Of a DNA stretch of 64,000 bases, positions 24,288 through 36,876 are shown in pieces. The notes under the pieces were generated by a model. The model did not search any database, was not told the origin of the DNA, and saw only the letters and a program-made list of their open reading frames with translations. The stretch lies in the NCBI GenBank assembly GCA_950295325.1, contig OX485804.1, positions 24,800,001-24,864,000 of the forward strand, written 5' to 3'. Origin of the DNA: Polytrichum commune (taxonomy: Eukaryota; Streptophyta; Polytrichopsida; Polytrichales; Polytrichaceae). The translations under genes were made by a program, and so were the position numbers. Each line of letters opens with the position of its first letter. Position 1 is the stretch's first letter.

Positions 24288-25330
24288 AAGCACCCCCAAT
24301 GAGCTTTTTAAGGAAGGGCCAAGGGTCGCAACCCTTGGGCAACCCCATAAACATTTTTCTTACCCCAATGAAAAAATGTTGGCCGCTCACCCGACTTCAA
24401 AAAAATTGTCCTTGCATTCTTGAAGGCCGTTCAAGTCCACAAAACTCATATTGAGTGCACCTCGACTTCAAGGCCAAAAATTCAATATACACATTCACTT
24501 CCACTTAATAAATAAGCAGTTGATTGGGATTTTGTTCTTGATATGAAACAGTCAATAAAGTATGTAATTGACTTGAAAATTCAAGATATGAAAAAATCCT
24601 TATTAACATTGAGGTGATCATTTTTGTGACTTACCATTTGAAAGGGCCTTTGTCATTTAAAAATTGAGGTCGAAATAATATGCTAATATTAGCTCTTGTG
24701 TTTTATTAATGTCTTCTCCTTTCACAAGTAAATTACTACAAGTATTCATACACATTCAAGCCTAATTAAGTGCAAGGCCTAACCATAACTCGGTGCCTAT
24801 TGCTGTATCTGAAATAATTGAAAGATTGATTACGTTTAATTATGCTTAATTAGTGCATGAACACATGTGAAAGGAGAAGGCATCAATCAAGTGGCTAGTA
24901 TTAGCATGTTATTTTGAGCTCAATTATAAGATGACAAAGGCTCTTTCAAACGGCAAGTCATAAAAATTATAACCTCAATGTTAACGACGAATTTTTCAGA
25001 TCTTTAATTTCCGAGTTACTTACATTGTTTATTGACAATTACACAATGGAAACGAAATCCTAATCAATTGCTTATTTACTAAGTGGAAGTGAACGTATAC
25101 ATCGGATTTTAGACTTTGGAGTCGCAGTGCACTCAACATGGGTTTTGTGAACTAGCCGCCCTTCAAGAGTACAAGGACAATCATTTTTTTGAAGTCGGGC
25201 GGAGTGGACAACACATTTCAGTCGGGTTCAAAAAAGTTTTGTGGGATTGCCCAAGGGTTGCAGGTCATGGGCCATGCCCTTATCCTATTGGAGGACCCCT
25301 TCCTTAAAAAGTTCATTGGGGATGCTTTTG
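24288..25330. repeat. Long inverted repeat (~0.5-kb arms)
   Basis: The left arm 24288-~24783 and right arm ~24840-25330 are reverse complements over almost their full length, roughly four of five bases matching by eye, around a ~55-bp loop. Anchor pairs are GAGCTTTTTAAGGAAGGG versus CCTTCCTTAAAAAGTTC, the block around AAATAAGCAGTTGATTGGGA, and TCTTCTCCTTTCACA versus TGTGAAAGGAGAAGG. Short ORFs on the two arms encode related peptides for this reason only. It is either a foldback-type element or an inverted duplication able to form a long hairpin transcript. Confidence 0.85.
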
Positions 25331-26545
25331 CGTCTGGTATAAGTTTTTGCCAAGGTATCATGATCATCATGATCACTTCGGAACCATAATATAATAATAT
25401 TGGACATGGATAAGATTGACATCACCCTAGGCCACTAGGAAAGACCACAACAAGAATTGATTCTTGAGAAAGTCGTCGTGGGAGTAACAACCAAACCTTT
25501 GGATCATTCCAAAAATTTCCGCCATTTCTTTCCAACTCATACAAGCCATCACAAGTACAAGATCAACATGATTGTGTGTGTATCATGTGTGGACATCACA
25601 AAGACCGCCTATATACCTATAATGGCCTATGTCTTTCACCCAAAAAAATCCGCATATATTGAAGAATAATCTATATGTGGCAAGTACGATATCACAAAGA
25701 AGAGACTAAGTGTACACTTTTGTGTGCTAGCCATGTTTCCGGTGACGCAAAATAGACTTCGTTGACAAAGGCAAGGCTTTGATCAACATCTTCAAGCGTT
25801 TTGGATGTCCAAGCACTTCCGTGTGGAATAGGGGGTCAATGTACGAGAGAACATGATTGTAGTCTTATTGTCCAGCATGCAAGTAGGAATGTGTCCATCT
25901 TTGCACTTACCCTTTTTGGATGTTGCATGACTAGTCGATTGAACTTTATGTCTTGAGATGTTATAAAAAATGAAAACAAACCCAACCTTATGAATTTTTT
26001 GATAAGCATGTGGCAATATGGGGGGGGGGGGGGCTGTGGTGTAAAAGAAAATATCAATTTCTAGATCATGGAAAGGAGATGTTGTCAAGTTCTTCTCCGC
26101 AAACTTCAACTATCCCTTATAATATTGTTGGCCATTGACTTTTGTTTTTCAAGGGCAAATTAGCGCACGTTTCCATGTGGAGGGAGGGAGGTCCTCCAAA
26201 TTTGTGTCGTCTAGTGAATTTGACATTTGGTGGGTTGCAAAGGTTCTTTAGACATCTCCTTCACGCCATAAGTTAAACACTGGTCCATGAAGAGTTCTTT
26301 TTATATATAAAAAAATGGGAACATATGAGGCGTGTGGCCACATGGCTAGTTTTTTATCCCGTCAAGGAGAGGGAAGATTTCATTATTGGGAATTGAACTA
26401 CCAACCACTTCATTTGATTTTGGGTACCTCTCCACTATTATCTGGTAGTTTAGGGCCATCTTGGACCATTTCCATGAAGATTTTGGATATCTATGATATG
26501 ACAAACATCATGTCTTGCCCCATATGACTAAATAGCTTATAGCAA

Positions 26546-26902
26546 AGTAGAGGCACCCATAACTTAAGAGATTTGGCACCAAATTTGGAGAAGCATAAGG
26601 TGGTGCAAATTTCTCATGTGCAGGAAGATAGAAATATGGATGATTACAAATTTTTTGGGTAATTTTATTTCTTAAATTGAACTTACTATGAATTTTTGAA
26701 GCCAAAAGTTGACTTGAACATATTACCAATGTCTAGAGTGTACCATAACCGCTCACTCCTCCTCACTTTAGCACTCAAAAATAGAACATGTGTCATGGCA
26801 CTATTGATTCCAATCTAATTGAATTTCAATCCCAATCTAGTCAAAATTCCGGTACCTTATAGATTGTCAATGGGGTCATGATTGGGAATAGGTGCCTCTA
26901 CT
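26546..26902 (-). mobile_element. 357-bp MITE, AGTAGAGGCACC family, copy 1
   Basis: It starts AGTAGAGGCACC and ends in the exact reverse complement. It is the inverted relative of the 357-bp copy at 38651-39007, with many shared blocks such as GAGCGGTTATGG and CTCTAGACATTGGTAATA. No convincing target duplication was found. Confidence 0.75.
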
Positions 26903-26957
26903 ACTATAGGTGCCCCTTTGGTGTAGCCCTCCATGGAGATGTGCTTTGCCAGATGGG

Positions 26958-26986
26958 TTATTATTATTATTATTATTATAATATTA
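26958..26986. repeat. (TTA)n microsatellite
   Basis: A run of ATT/TTA units. Confidence 0.9.
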
Positions 26987-27165
26987 ATGTGGTAGTAAAT
27001 AATCTAAATAATGTGAAATGTTGATCAATTAGTACGGGGAGTTTATCAACATAATGTTGATAAATGTCTAGGGATCAACTCCGTACTCACAATCCATGAG
27101 TGACCTATCATGCACCACATATTCCTTTTACAAGATATATTGTCAAGACTTTAGTCATACTAAGG

Positions 27166-27490
27166 GTGGGTATATGTTAGGGTCCATGTCCAAACAACTT
27201 GGGGTCCACAATAACCTTGCACGGATCTTACTTTTGGATTCAAGATTGGACCAAGCTGGAAGATTGAATGTTTAATTAGGAAGAGCATTTTATTTAGTGG
27301 GAGCCGTTGAGATTTGGCATGAAAGTGATGCTACATTAAGTTAGCACCACTTCATTCTTTTTCTCATGCCTTAGACCCAAACCCTAGTGTAAACTCTCCC
27401 CCCCCCCCCCCAAATATATGCTCTCCACCAATAGAATTTCATAAATTTTCATTTTCTTTTGGTCTTGAACACTAGTGCATACCCACCTTA
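27166..27490. mobile_element. MITE, GGGTGGGTAT family
   Basis: The left end GGGTGGGTATATGTTAGGG and right end TAGTGCATACCCACC are inverted copies with a few mismatches, flanked by TAA. An internal C14 run (27398-27411) separates the CCCTAGTGT and CTCTCCACCAATAG blocks. A 3-bp TAA duplication would fit a Tourist/Harbinger-derived MITE. Confidence 0.65.
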
Positions 27491-28262
27491 ACCCTTTGTT
27501 ACCAGGTTGCCATTTTAGCTTACGAAGAAATTACAAAAAGAGAAGCCGTTGTGGACCCATGTCATTCTTTCACCCCCCCCCCCTCCCCACCGCTCCCTCT
27601 CAGCACAAATATCCTTGAATATCTCAAGAATAGATAAGTCCAAGTTTCTATCGTCTTCATTTTAATTTGAAGGTGAATGATGCTCCTTAGTCTTTGAAGC
27701 TCGTAGAAGGTTGTTAAGACTTGAAGGAGGAAGTAAACTATCATGCCGAGAGTGTTGCCCATCGCAAGGATCAAACCATCTTTAGTAGTGCGGGCAACAC
27801 TCCAAACCAAAAGTGCTCAAAATTGGCATCAAGCTCATTGCGAGACACACTCGTCATCAAACCAACAAATTTTGACCACCTCTAGAATAGGCATAAGAAC
27901 TTTAAATTAGCTTTGGTTCTTTACTCTTTGTGGTGTTGTTTGATTGCACCATGTGCATCCTATATAGCAGGAGCACCTAAATCCAAGACATCACTCAAAA
28001 CCAACACCCTCAAAATCTTGCACATTACACGTTGATTTGAGAATGTTCACCGTGTGAACATCAAGGCCCCCTAACGGTTTTGGGTGTCAACACAATATTC
28101 GCTTCAAAAGTTTGTATTTATATCAAAACTAAGGGGGGAAATAAATCAAAATTGCAATACACCTGGTTTTGTTTTTTGTTTTTCCCTAAATGGGAATATA
28201 TATGCGGCTACCACTCATATGCCAAATACCTTAACTTCTCAATATAAGGTGCTCCTACCTTA

Positions 28263-28649
28263 AAGCATCACCGCCCATCCTACAAAATGCAGGGTGGATC
28301 ATCCTCACAATAAGTTCAAGTCATCCGGTTTGCAAGCCGGGTGACCCACCCATGACTTGTATACAAGGTGATAAAACAAGGAAGAAACAAAAGCAAGATG
28401 AATCTCATTGGCACCTTGGAAATCGGAGAGGAATATGGAGTTTGTCCTTTGTTATTTAGGGGGCTCCTTTTTTGTTTTGGGGGCGAGCTCCGACTTGCAA
28501 AATGACCCCAATTTGCAAGCCAACCTCAACTTCCAAGCCGGGCCTACCAACAAATCATCCGTTTTGCAGGATGGGTGGGCCACTTTTGCAAGCCACCTCT
28601 CACAATATAAGTTCAAGTCATCCGTTTTTCAGGATGGGTGGTGATGCTC
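28263..28649. mobile_element. PIF/Harbinger (Tourist-like) MITE, 387 bp
   Basis: AAGCATCACCGCCCATCC at the left end is the imperfect inverse of the right end GGATGGGTGGTGATGCTC. TTA flanks both sides (28260-28262 and 28650-28652). The termini are of the GAGCATC class, like those of the full-length element at 99-3473. An internal GTTCAAGTCATCCG motif recurs near both ends. Confidence 0.8.
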
Positions 28650-29460
28650 TTAGAGGTGCCATGCTCTCATGATTGGGGCTCCCCCGTGGCCTTGTATGTT
28701 TTCTAGCAGTTCTTTAGTTGGAGTGCTATGCCCTATTATTATCCTACACACAAGGCTAAGTTAATTCAGGTTGGTGATCCGACCAAGTCCAAACTTTGAC
28801 TCATTATAGAGATCAACAATCACTTGCAGATGGACTCCACTCGAAGAACGAGTTCGAATCGCATCACATCACATCACATACGTGGCTGGTTTTGATTGAC
28901 TGCCACACTTTGGCCCATGTCCGGACCCCACCACTACGTCTCTTCCCACATGGCATAGCCAATTAAAAAAAAAAGGATTCTAAAAAGGAAAAAGGAAGAG
29001 GGTGTTGGTGACGTTGCGGGGCCGTATTGGGTCCCGGTGTGGATGCTCGTGGCCTAGCTAGCGATTGAATAATAACTTATGTCATCGGCAACAACTACTA
29101 TTTAAGTATGGAGATAGACGAGCTTGAGGCCAAGTGCATGCATGCAACCAATGGGCTGTGTGGCTCTCCAAGAGACTTGGAATGCAACCCCAACTTCAAG
29201 GCCGGACCGTCCATGATGCCGTGGATTCTAACTTTCTTTCACGTACGTTACTTAAAAAAAATATTTGTTTCGGTCTCCCAACCTCCCGGAGTAGTAGTGC
29301 TCGTGGCTTCAACTTCCAACTCCACAAATCGGATCGACTTGCCGTTCAACTGGTTGGGAATTGTGTCGGATCGAGATACAAAAGTTACAAGAGTTTGAAG
29401 TGAAGATTGCCGTTTCTCTTCAAACAATCGCATTAGTCCTTATGACGATTCGACAATGGT

Positions 29461-29671
29461 TACACTAAATGTGATGTTTAGTGTGACTTATTATTTGGAA
29501 TTATGCAGTGCTATATCCATTTACTGTATATCTCATATTTTACCAACAAATGTTAAATTGGCAGTTAGGACATTGACAACTTTACTGGGTAAAAAAAAGC
29601 TTCAATAGTAAAAAGATATAGCACCGTGTAAATCCAAATAGTAAGTCACACTAAATATCGTCTTTGGTGTA
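29461..29671. mobile_element. MITE with ~70-bp inverted repeats
   Basis: The left arm TACACTAAATGTGATGTTTA and the following TGTGACTTATTATTTGG and GTGCTATATC blocks are mirrored at 29600-29671. It lies between TA dinucleotides. Size and structure fit a Stowaway-like or similar TA-inserting MITE; the superfamily is inferred. Confidence 0.7.
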
Positions 29672-31679
29672 GTGTTGTAGTTTTTTTTTTTTATTCTAAA
29701 GGTTAGAGATGGCATTATTAATAATTTTAAAAACGTTTTGAAATGTTTTGAAATGTTTTTTATATTGAAAATCATCAAAGATGTCACCCCGTGAGGTCAT
29801 GTATGGCAAATCATTGTCAGAAACACTCCCCTCCTCCAAGATTAGTTATTTGAGCTCTTCTCCGTCCAAGTATTGATCCAAGACTGCACTTGGTGCAGTT
29901 CCTAAGGGCTTAGGGCTCAGGCGTTGCCGTCGAGTTTGAATGTACTAATACTATATGGTGATATGGAAAAATTGGCGAGTTGCGCGTGTCTATATTCACC
30001 CTACTAACATAGACTGACTATAGTAGTGTATTTATAACTTAATTTTTTTAAATACCTCAAAATTTGTTGAGTATTTTTAAATTCATTTTTAAATACATAT
30101 TTTAAACTAAAAATAAAAATAAATGCACCACTAATTAAAACATCATCTCATCATACCATATGTTTTTTTGGATGTTTGTTCTTAACAAGAAGTTGTTCTA
30201 TATGCTACTCAAATGAAGAAGTCCAAACAAATGGCCACGCAAAGTCCACATATTTAAACTTGTATGACAAAAACCCATCAAATATTGAAAAGTTACGTCA
30301 TTAGTGTGTTCCAAAAGTTGATACCCAAACCAATACATTTTTTTCTTCAAACGAGCTAATGCTACTATTAATGTGAAACCCAACCCTTTGAGGATATTTT
30401 TGTTTTTGATATCATTTGGGTCTAAGTATACACCATCTTAGAACCCTCCTACCCATGTAACATGTTTTGGTGACCACGTAATATTATCATGATATTGCTA
30501 ATGGCGACTTTGGAGTCCTAGCGGCCATCCTCCAAACCTTTACAAGATCGGAAAAAACGTGGCCCGTATAGGATTGTGGTGGTTCAATCATGCCAACTTA
30601 ATTTTGTGGGGTCTCTTATCGTAATCACGGGGTTGTATTGTCTAGAAAAAAGAAAAAGAAAAGAGAAAAATATGAGCTCTAAGGGGTGTCTCAACATCCA
30701 AGAACCTTCAACTTCTATGGCCAAAATGAACATGTGGACAAATAATGAAGTGGATATACAAAGATTCCATCTTGTGATACTCACTTAGTATTGTTCTCTT
30801 AGTGGTATTAAAAATTTGATATTGGTCAAGCATGTTCTTTGATGCCAATATCGAAATTGTGTGTTATGAGACTATGAACATCCATCACCTATATGTTGGT
30901 CCAGCATCAGTTGTGCTCTTTGCATACATGGTCTCTATCCGAGGACCCACGTCTTTGTCACATTCGGGCATGTTACCCCCCCCCCCTTTTGATCCGTCAT
31001 TATGCCATTGTAGGCAATGTCACAAGTGTCACAACACATATTAGTTGTCCATGGGAACCTATCAAGAGCATGTGACCAATTCAATGTTTGTAATAGAAAG
31101 GTCACAATCTAAATTTATGGAAGCCTTTCTTTGTGCCATTGAGTATGTACATCGAATTCTTAAAAGGTTTATGTACAAGTACATGTGTTGATCTTGATCA
31201 CAAGGAGTTATCCAAATCGTAGTTGAATTGTAACATCTTTGAATTGCGTATTACAATAATCAACAATCCGTATTGTATATTGTGGTGTTATCCATCAAAT
31301 GTTGGCCATGGTCAGATCTTTCAAATACTCAAACTTCAAACAAGGGCAATCCTTAAGGATCATGATACGAGCGATCCATCATTTCAATAACCATTGGAAT
31401 GAAATGATTGAACCCCTAAATATAATGAAGGTCAACATCCAAAATTTATGCACAAATACAAGTTTGTTCACTAGTTGATACCCACAATTCCAACGAGATA
31501 TTGCCCTAGAAAATAGAAGTCAACCCCCTCACGCAAAATAAAATAATTCATCATTTTGAGCACCCAAAAGTTGGCTTAACATTTGAACATAAAATTTAAA
31601 TTCTTTAAAAATGAATTTAAAGACTTTCCAAAATATGAAGAATGGATTCGAATGAAACGAAATGGAAATTAGTTTTGGT
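29672..31679. other. Gene-poor AT-rich interval
   Basis: No gene, RNA or clear repeat was recognised, apart from a C11 run at 30976-30986 and very AT-rich DNA at 30030-30130. Confidence 0.45.
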
Positions 31680-33460
31680 AACAATTTTTTTTCTTCGTTG
31701 ATTTACAAATCACCCTCACCGCTTTCCACGGCTTTATAATTTCACAAGCTTCCAAATAATTGAAATTAGTCACCTCGGTGCCAACATACTTAATATCAAC
31801 ATTTAGGTATCCTTAAGTTTCTCAAAATTTTCCTTTTATTTTCTCAAATTGTTTACAAATGGCCCTCACGACGTTGCCCATGCTTTCAAAGTGAATTTGA
31901 AAACTCTCCAGACATTTGCAATTAGTCATCTTGTTGCCATGATGACTAATATCAACATATGGGTACCCTTAAGTATCTCTCACAATTTCCTATATATTTC
32001 TCAAGGTGATTACAAATGGCCGTCGCAACGTTGTCTAGGGCTTTCAAAAATCTTGGAAATATTTCAACTTAGTCATCTTAGTGATGAGATGAATAATATC
32101 AACATTTGGGTACCCTTCAGCTCTTTTCAAATTTTCCTTTAATTTTCTCAAATGTTTTACAAATGGCCCTTGCAACATTGCCTAGGGCTTTCAAAGTAAT
32201 TCTACGAACTCTCCAAAAATTTGAAATTAGTCATCTCAACGTTGAGATGACTAATATTAAAATTTTGTTAACCTTAACTTTCTCTCACAATTTCCTTTAT
32301 TTTTCTCAAAGTGTTTGCAAAATGGCTTTTGCATCATTGCTTAGGGCTTTCAAAAGGATTTTAAAAAACTCTCAATATTTTTGATAGTTGCAACCTTAGT
32401 GTTGAGCACGGGGAGATCACTCCACTGTCAAGTTGAACACCATGTGCGACCAAAAAAAATCTTCTTTTGGTAAGTTGCACCACCAAAATGGGTCAAAATT
32501 TTATCAATTTTTTTCATGAGTAGATATACACAGTACCTATGACATAGTTAAAAGTGGTAACTAAATTTGATGATTTGTTTTTTTCATAAAACATAATGTT
32601 TCTAACTAGAATGACACAGAATTGAACTAAAACAATTACTAAAAAAATAAAGATGACTAAACATTTCAAAAAAATATCATAAATTTTAAAATTATATATG
32701 GCATGTAATATAGGGGTAGCAAACTTTGTCCGCACATGGTGTCAACTTGACAATGAAGTGACCTCCCCGTGGTGTTGAGGTATATAATATCAAAATTTGG
32801 GTACTCTTAAGTTTCTCTAAAAAAATATTTTATTTTTCTCGATTTTTTTTACAAATGGCCCCTCTACCGCTTCCCAAGGATATAAAAATAATTTTACAAA
32901 TCTTCATAATAACAAAGTTAGGCACCTTGATGCCGTGGTGATTAATATCAAAATGTGGGAACTCTTAAGTGTCTCTAAATTATTTTCTTCATTTTTCTTG
33001 AATTGGTTACAAATGGCTTGCGTATCACTCCCCAAGGCTTTATGAATGATTTTTCAAATCTTCAAAAATATGAAATGAGTATCAGTATATTAATATCAAA
33101 TATTGAAGACTCTTAGGGGTCTTTGGAAATTTCCTTTATTTTTCTCAAATTGGTTACAAATGGCCCTCGTACTGCTACCCAAGGTTTTATGAACGATTTT
33201 ACAAATCTAAAACAATAAAAAATAAAGCTCGGTGCCGATATGACTAATATCAATATTTGGTACTCTTAAGTTTCTCTAAGAAAATCCTTCATTTTTCTCG
33301 AATTGGTTACAAATGGCCCTCGTTCACTGCCTAGGGCTTTATGAACAATTTTACAAATCTTCAAAACAATGAAATTAGGCACCTCCGCGCTCAGTTGACT
33401 AATTTTCAAATTTGGGTACTCTTAAGGTTCTTTGAAAATGTCCTTTATTTTTGTCAAAGA
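31680..33460. repeat. Diverged tandem array, ~155-bp period, nine units
   Basis: A TTTACAAATGGCCCTCG-like landmark recurs at 31704, 31854, 32011, 32158, 32316, 32850, 33008, 33165 and 33308. Each is followed by GGCTTT, CAAATCTTCAAAA-like, GATGACTAATATCAA and GGGTACTCTTAAGTTTCTCT-like blocks. Spacing is 143-161 bp, except for one gap of 534 bp that holds a 365-bp MITE plus its 8-bp duplication. Removing these leaves 161 bp, so the array predates that insertion. There is no coding potential. Confidence 0.85.
32407..32771 (+). mobile_element. hAT-type MITE, CACGGGGAG family, copy 1 (365 bp)
   Basis: The ends CACGGGGAGATCACTCC and GAAGTGACCTCCCCGTG are inverted repeats of about 44 bp. The 8-mer GTGTTGAG flanks both sides (32399-32406 and 32772-32779). 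It is inserted in a unit of the ~155-bp tandem array and has no transposase. Confidence 0.9.
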
Positions 33461-33949
33461 TTTGTGAAGGATAAATATAACAATCATGTTTGTAATCCTT
33501 GAGATAAACTTATAAGAAGTGGTTGTTAAGATAGTGACCTAGGAGTTTCTTATGCCACAAGTCCTAGTACTCACTTAGAAACTATAAAAACGTGTGAGCA
33601 ATATAAGGGAGTGGTGAAGTTTTGCGGTGTATGACATTGCTAATGAAATCAATGTCATAGTGGTTGTCCTTGGAATATTAGTAATTGGGTTTGAAGGGAT
33701 TTTGAACTTGTTTGTGGTTATAGTAAGGCTTATCAAAGCAATTAGTTCCAAGAGGTCTTGAAGAGACAGGACTTATGTATGTTCTACATTCATTTTCCCT
33801 AATAACAACAAGTATCTACCACGTTACTATTAGAGTTAAGGAGACTAAATTGGTCAACCCTCAATATCACTACTGGCTAGTAACCTACCCTTTATAGTAT
33901 AATGCAATAATCTTGGTCATATATCGATTAAGTTAGGAAGTTAGAAGTA

Positions 33950-34410
33950 AATATGGTAGATCAATCACAAGTTGAAGGGTTATAATGTTGTTAGTTTAAG
34001 AGGGAGTAAATCATAAGATATATCATACAACTAGTACAAAGATACAATTGTAAGTAGGTCATATTATAAAGTCATACAATTATGAGTCTCGACCAATATC
34101 AGGGGGTGCACAATATTGATACAACCTTCAAAAATGGTATCATTGATATTATGGAAGTAATAAGGTCTAGGTAGTAGACTAGAAGGGATAGCTAACATGG
34201 ATAGTAGAGAGAATTCCAATAAACCTACCAACCTTTTTCACTTGTACTACTTGTACGATTTTGGAGTCATTCAACAAATTATTTCAAAATTGTACAAGTA
34301 GTGTGACCTTTTTCACTCACATCTACATGTGAAAGTTTTAATATGCAATTGTGGATTTCAAACACTGAATAAAATCTCTATATCTATGTGGATTGCCCAT
34401 GCATTTATTC
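33950..34410 (+). repeat. Dispersed repeat, inverted partner of 18430-18900
   Basis: Shares several 15-20-base blocks with the complement of the 18.4-18.9-kb stretch. The hAT-type MITE at 34425 sits immediately downstream. Confidence 0.6.
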
Positions 34411-34424
34411 ATGTTTGTTGGTGA

Positions 34425-34827
34425 TACGGGGAGGTCACTTCATTGTCAAGTTGACACCACGTGCGGACAAAGTTTGCTACCCCTATATTACATGCCATAT
34501 ATAATTTTAAAATTTATGATATTTTTTCTACATATACATAACCATTGATAGTATCTTTTGTATACTTTTTTGAAAATTTTAGTCATTTTTTTTAGTAATT
34601 GTTTTAGTTCAATTATGTGTCATTCTAGTTAGAAATGGTATGTTTTATGAAAAAAACAAATCATCAAATTTAGTTACCATTTTAACTATGTCATAGGTAC
34701 TGTGTATATCTACTCATGAAAAAATTTTGATAAAATTTTGACCCATTTTGGTGGTGCAACTTACCGAAAGAAGATTTTTTTTGGTCGCACGTGGTGTTCA
34801 ACTTGACAATGGAGTGACCCCCCCGTG
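34425..34827 (-). mobile_element. hAT-type MITE, CACGGGGAG family, copy 2 (403 bp)
   Basis: This is a near-complete inverse relative of 32407-32771 with the same termini, flanked by the 8-mer GTTGGTGA (34417-34424 and 34828-34835). It carries roughly 40 bp of extra internal sequence, absent from the other copy, around 34530-34570. Confidence 0.9.
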
Positions 34828-34835
34828 GTTGGTGA

Positions 34836-36876
34836 ACTAGTGATCCTTCATCACATTCAAGAAAGGCTCCGCCATATTAGACGTCATGTTGGCATCATCA
34901 TACAATACTCTATCCTCACCTCATAGTGGTGGCTCATTGGCGAAGATGATGTCCCTCAATGATGATGAGGAAACTATTCAAAAAAATTCATGAAATTCCA
35001 ATAAAGTACGTAAGTTTGTCATTTGTTTCATGTTTGTACGATTTTGGAGTCATTCAACATGTTATTCTCCAATAATAAATGCTAACCATTTGAGTTTTGT
35101 TTTGAAAAATGAAAATGCAGTGGCCCCTCCCACTTGCATAATTACCCCATTACATGCAAAGGCGGTCACAAAGGTCGTGGATCCAACCTCAACACCATCA
35201 CATTATAGAAGGTCGTCTAGTTATGATCATCACATCATGTTATTTGTAAATGTCAAGGTGAAGGAAGGTATTAAACATGTTAGTGACAAAGAGGAGGAGG
35301 GAAGAAAGACGACAAGGGTAGTTACAAAGCTTCAATGTGTGGTTCCACGTTGACTACATTGAATGTGCTCATTACTTTGTGGACGTTGATATGGGCGAGT
35401 AATTTCCTAATTTATTTTCATCAATGTCTACAAACCTGGGTTTCTAAAATTTCCGTAATGCCTCCATCAATTCATTTTTGAAACCTACATGAATTCTAGA
35501 AGTACAGTTTAGAGCATGCTCGATACTTGGAATGTGCTTGTATTTTTTGAATTTTGAATTTGAATGTTGAATCTAATGACGATATTGAAAATCATCTCTA
35601 AACTCTCATCCCAAGCTTGCGGTTGCTGATTTTAAGGGTACCGTAAGACATTCATTAGGTTGATTATATTTTATGTGAATTTCGCACTCATATTATTATA
35701 AAAAATGTTATTATTTAGACCAAAATACCACAGGTATAGGATACTAGTGGGTGTATTCCCAAATATTTTGCCAACCTTACCTCTCACAAGTTATCGGTCA
35801 CTCACTCACCACTCACATGTTAGCACTCTCTAGTGAAATTCAAGGTTTTTTAGAACGGTTCGACATACATGGTTATTAAGAAATGCAAGAGCGTATTGAA
35901 AGCATATTATAGGCTTGTAGAGGCCCCAGGAGAACTTATTTGGTCCTTTGAAGTTTAATGGCCTACAAGGTGTGCCTCAAGTAATTTTGTTACTAATTAT
36001 GCTTTCTTGACCTAGTCGGCCTAACATACAAAGCAAAGTTCTAAACAATATATTCTAGACTAGTTTATCATACAGTGAAATATAGTACAAACATCATTGA
36101 ATCCCACAAATGAGATTTTTTTTAATTTTCAAAATCATCATAAATCGAAGCACTCAAAGTTACTTAAGATTTGGTTTGATCCCGGCTTCAAAATGAGGTT
36201 TCTTTATTGGCTTTGCCTTGGGGGAAGAGACGGGGAAGTGTCTCTAAAATGAACCAAAGTTTGTATGCCAACCAAATTCAACCACGTATGTTTTGTGACT
36301 CTATGTTGTTAATAACTTGCTCTTCAAATGGAGTCCGACTGTACATGAGTGTGTTGATCTAAAGGGATATGTAAAACAAACCAAAACTTGGACTTGATCA
36401 GACAACTGACTGAAATTAGCTACGTATATAGGATAATAATAGACACATAATAAATTAGAGCACTCTTGCAACTAGCTACTTGTAAGATATGCTTCACACT
36501 AAGCAATTGTGGTCAATGAGTGGAAAACCATGATCTCCACCACCATCTTGACACAATTTAATTTCCCCCTTTCTCACACTAGCACATCTATTAAGCTTAA
36601 GTCACAGGATTGCATCTAAGCTGAAAGAGTGTGGAATTGGACCATGCATCTCATCTTCAAGGTGAGCGGCACCCTTCAACACTCAAAGACTAGCTTCAAT
36701 TGGTACTATGCCCTCTTTGACGATGGCATCCATCATACTTGTGATAAGTGGAAGGGCACCTCCTTTGGGACCTCACTTAATGAAAAAAACTTGATTGAGA
36801 GGAACAATAAGGACTTCAACCATAAGCAATAGCATGCCCTTAAAGTGAAGTATATTATCTGGGATGAGTGCATTGT
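34836..36876. other. Gene-poor AT-rich interval
   Basis: No gene was recognised. An ORF at 35030-35353 (107 codons, plus strand) has no recognisable motif; its start overlaps a GTACGATTTTGGAGTCATTC sequence that also occurs near 34255. Another at 36629-36832 is likewise unrecognised. Confidence 0.45.

Noticed and set aside
28840-28862. GAGTTCGAATCGC, tRNA B-box-like
   Set aside because: No matching A box or cloverleaf could be folded around it.
35030-35353. 107-codon plus-strand ORF
   Set aside because: No domain, no splice context, and it begins in sequence duplicated near 34255; it is likely chance or a repeat.
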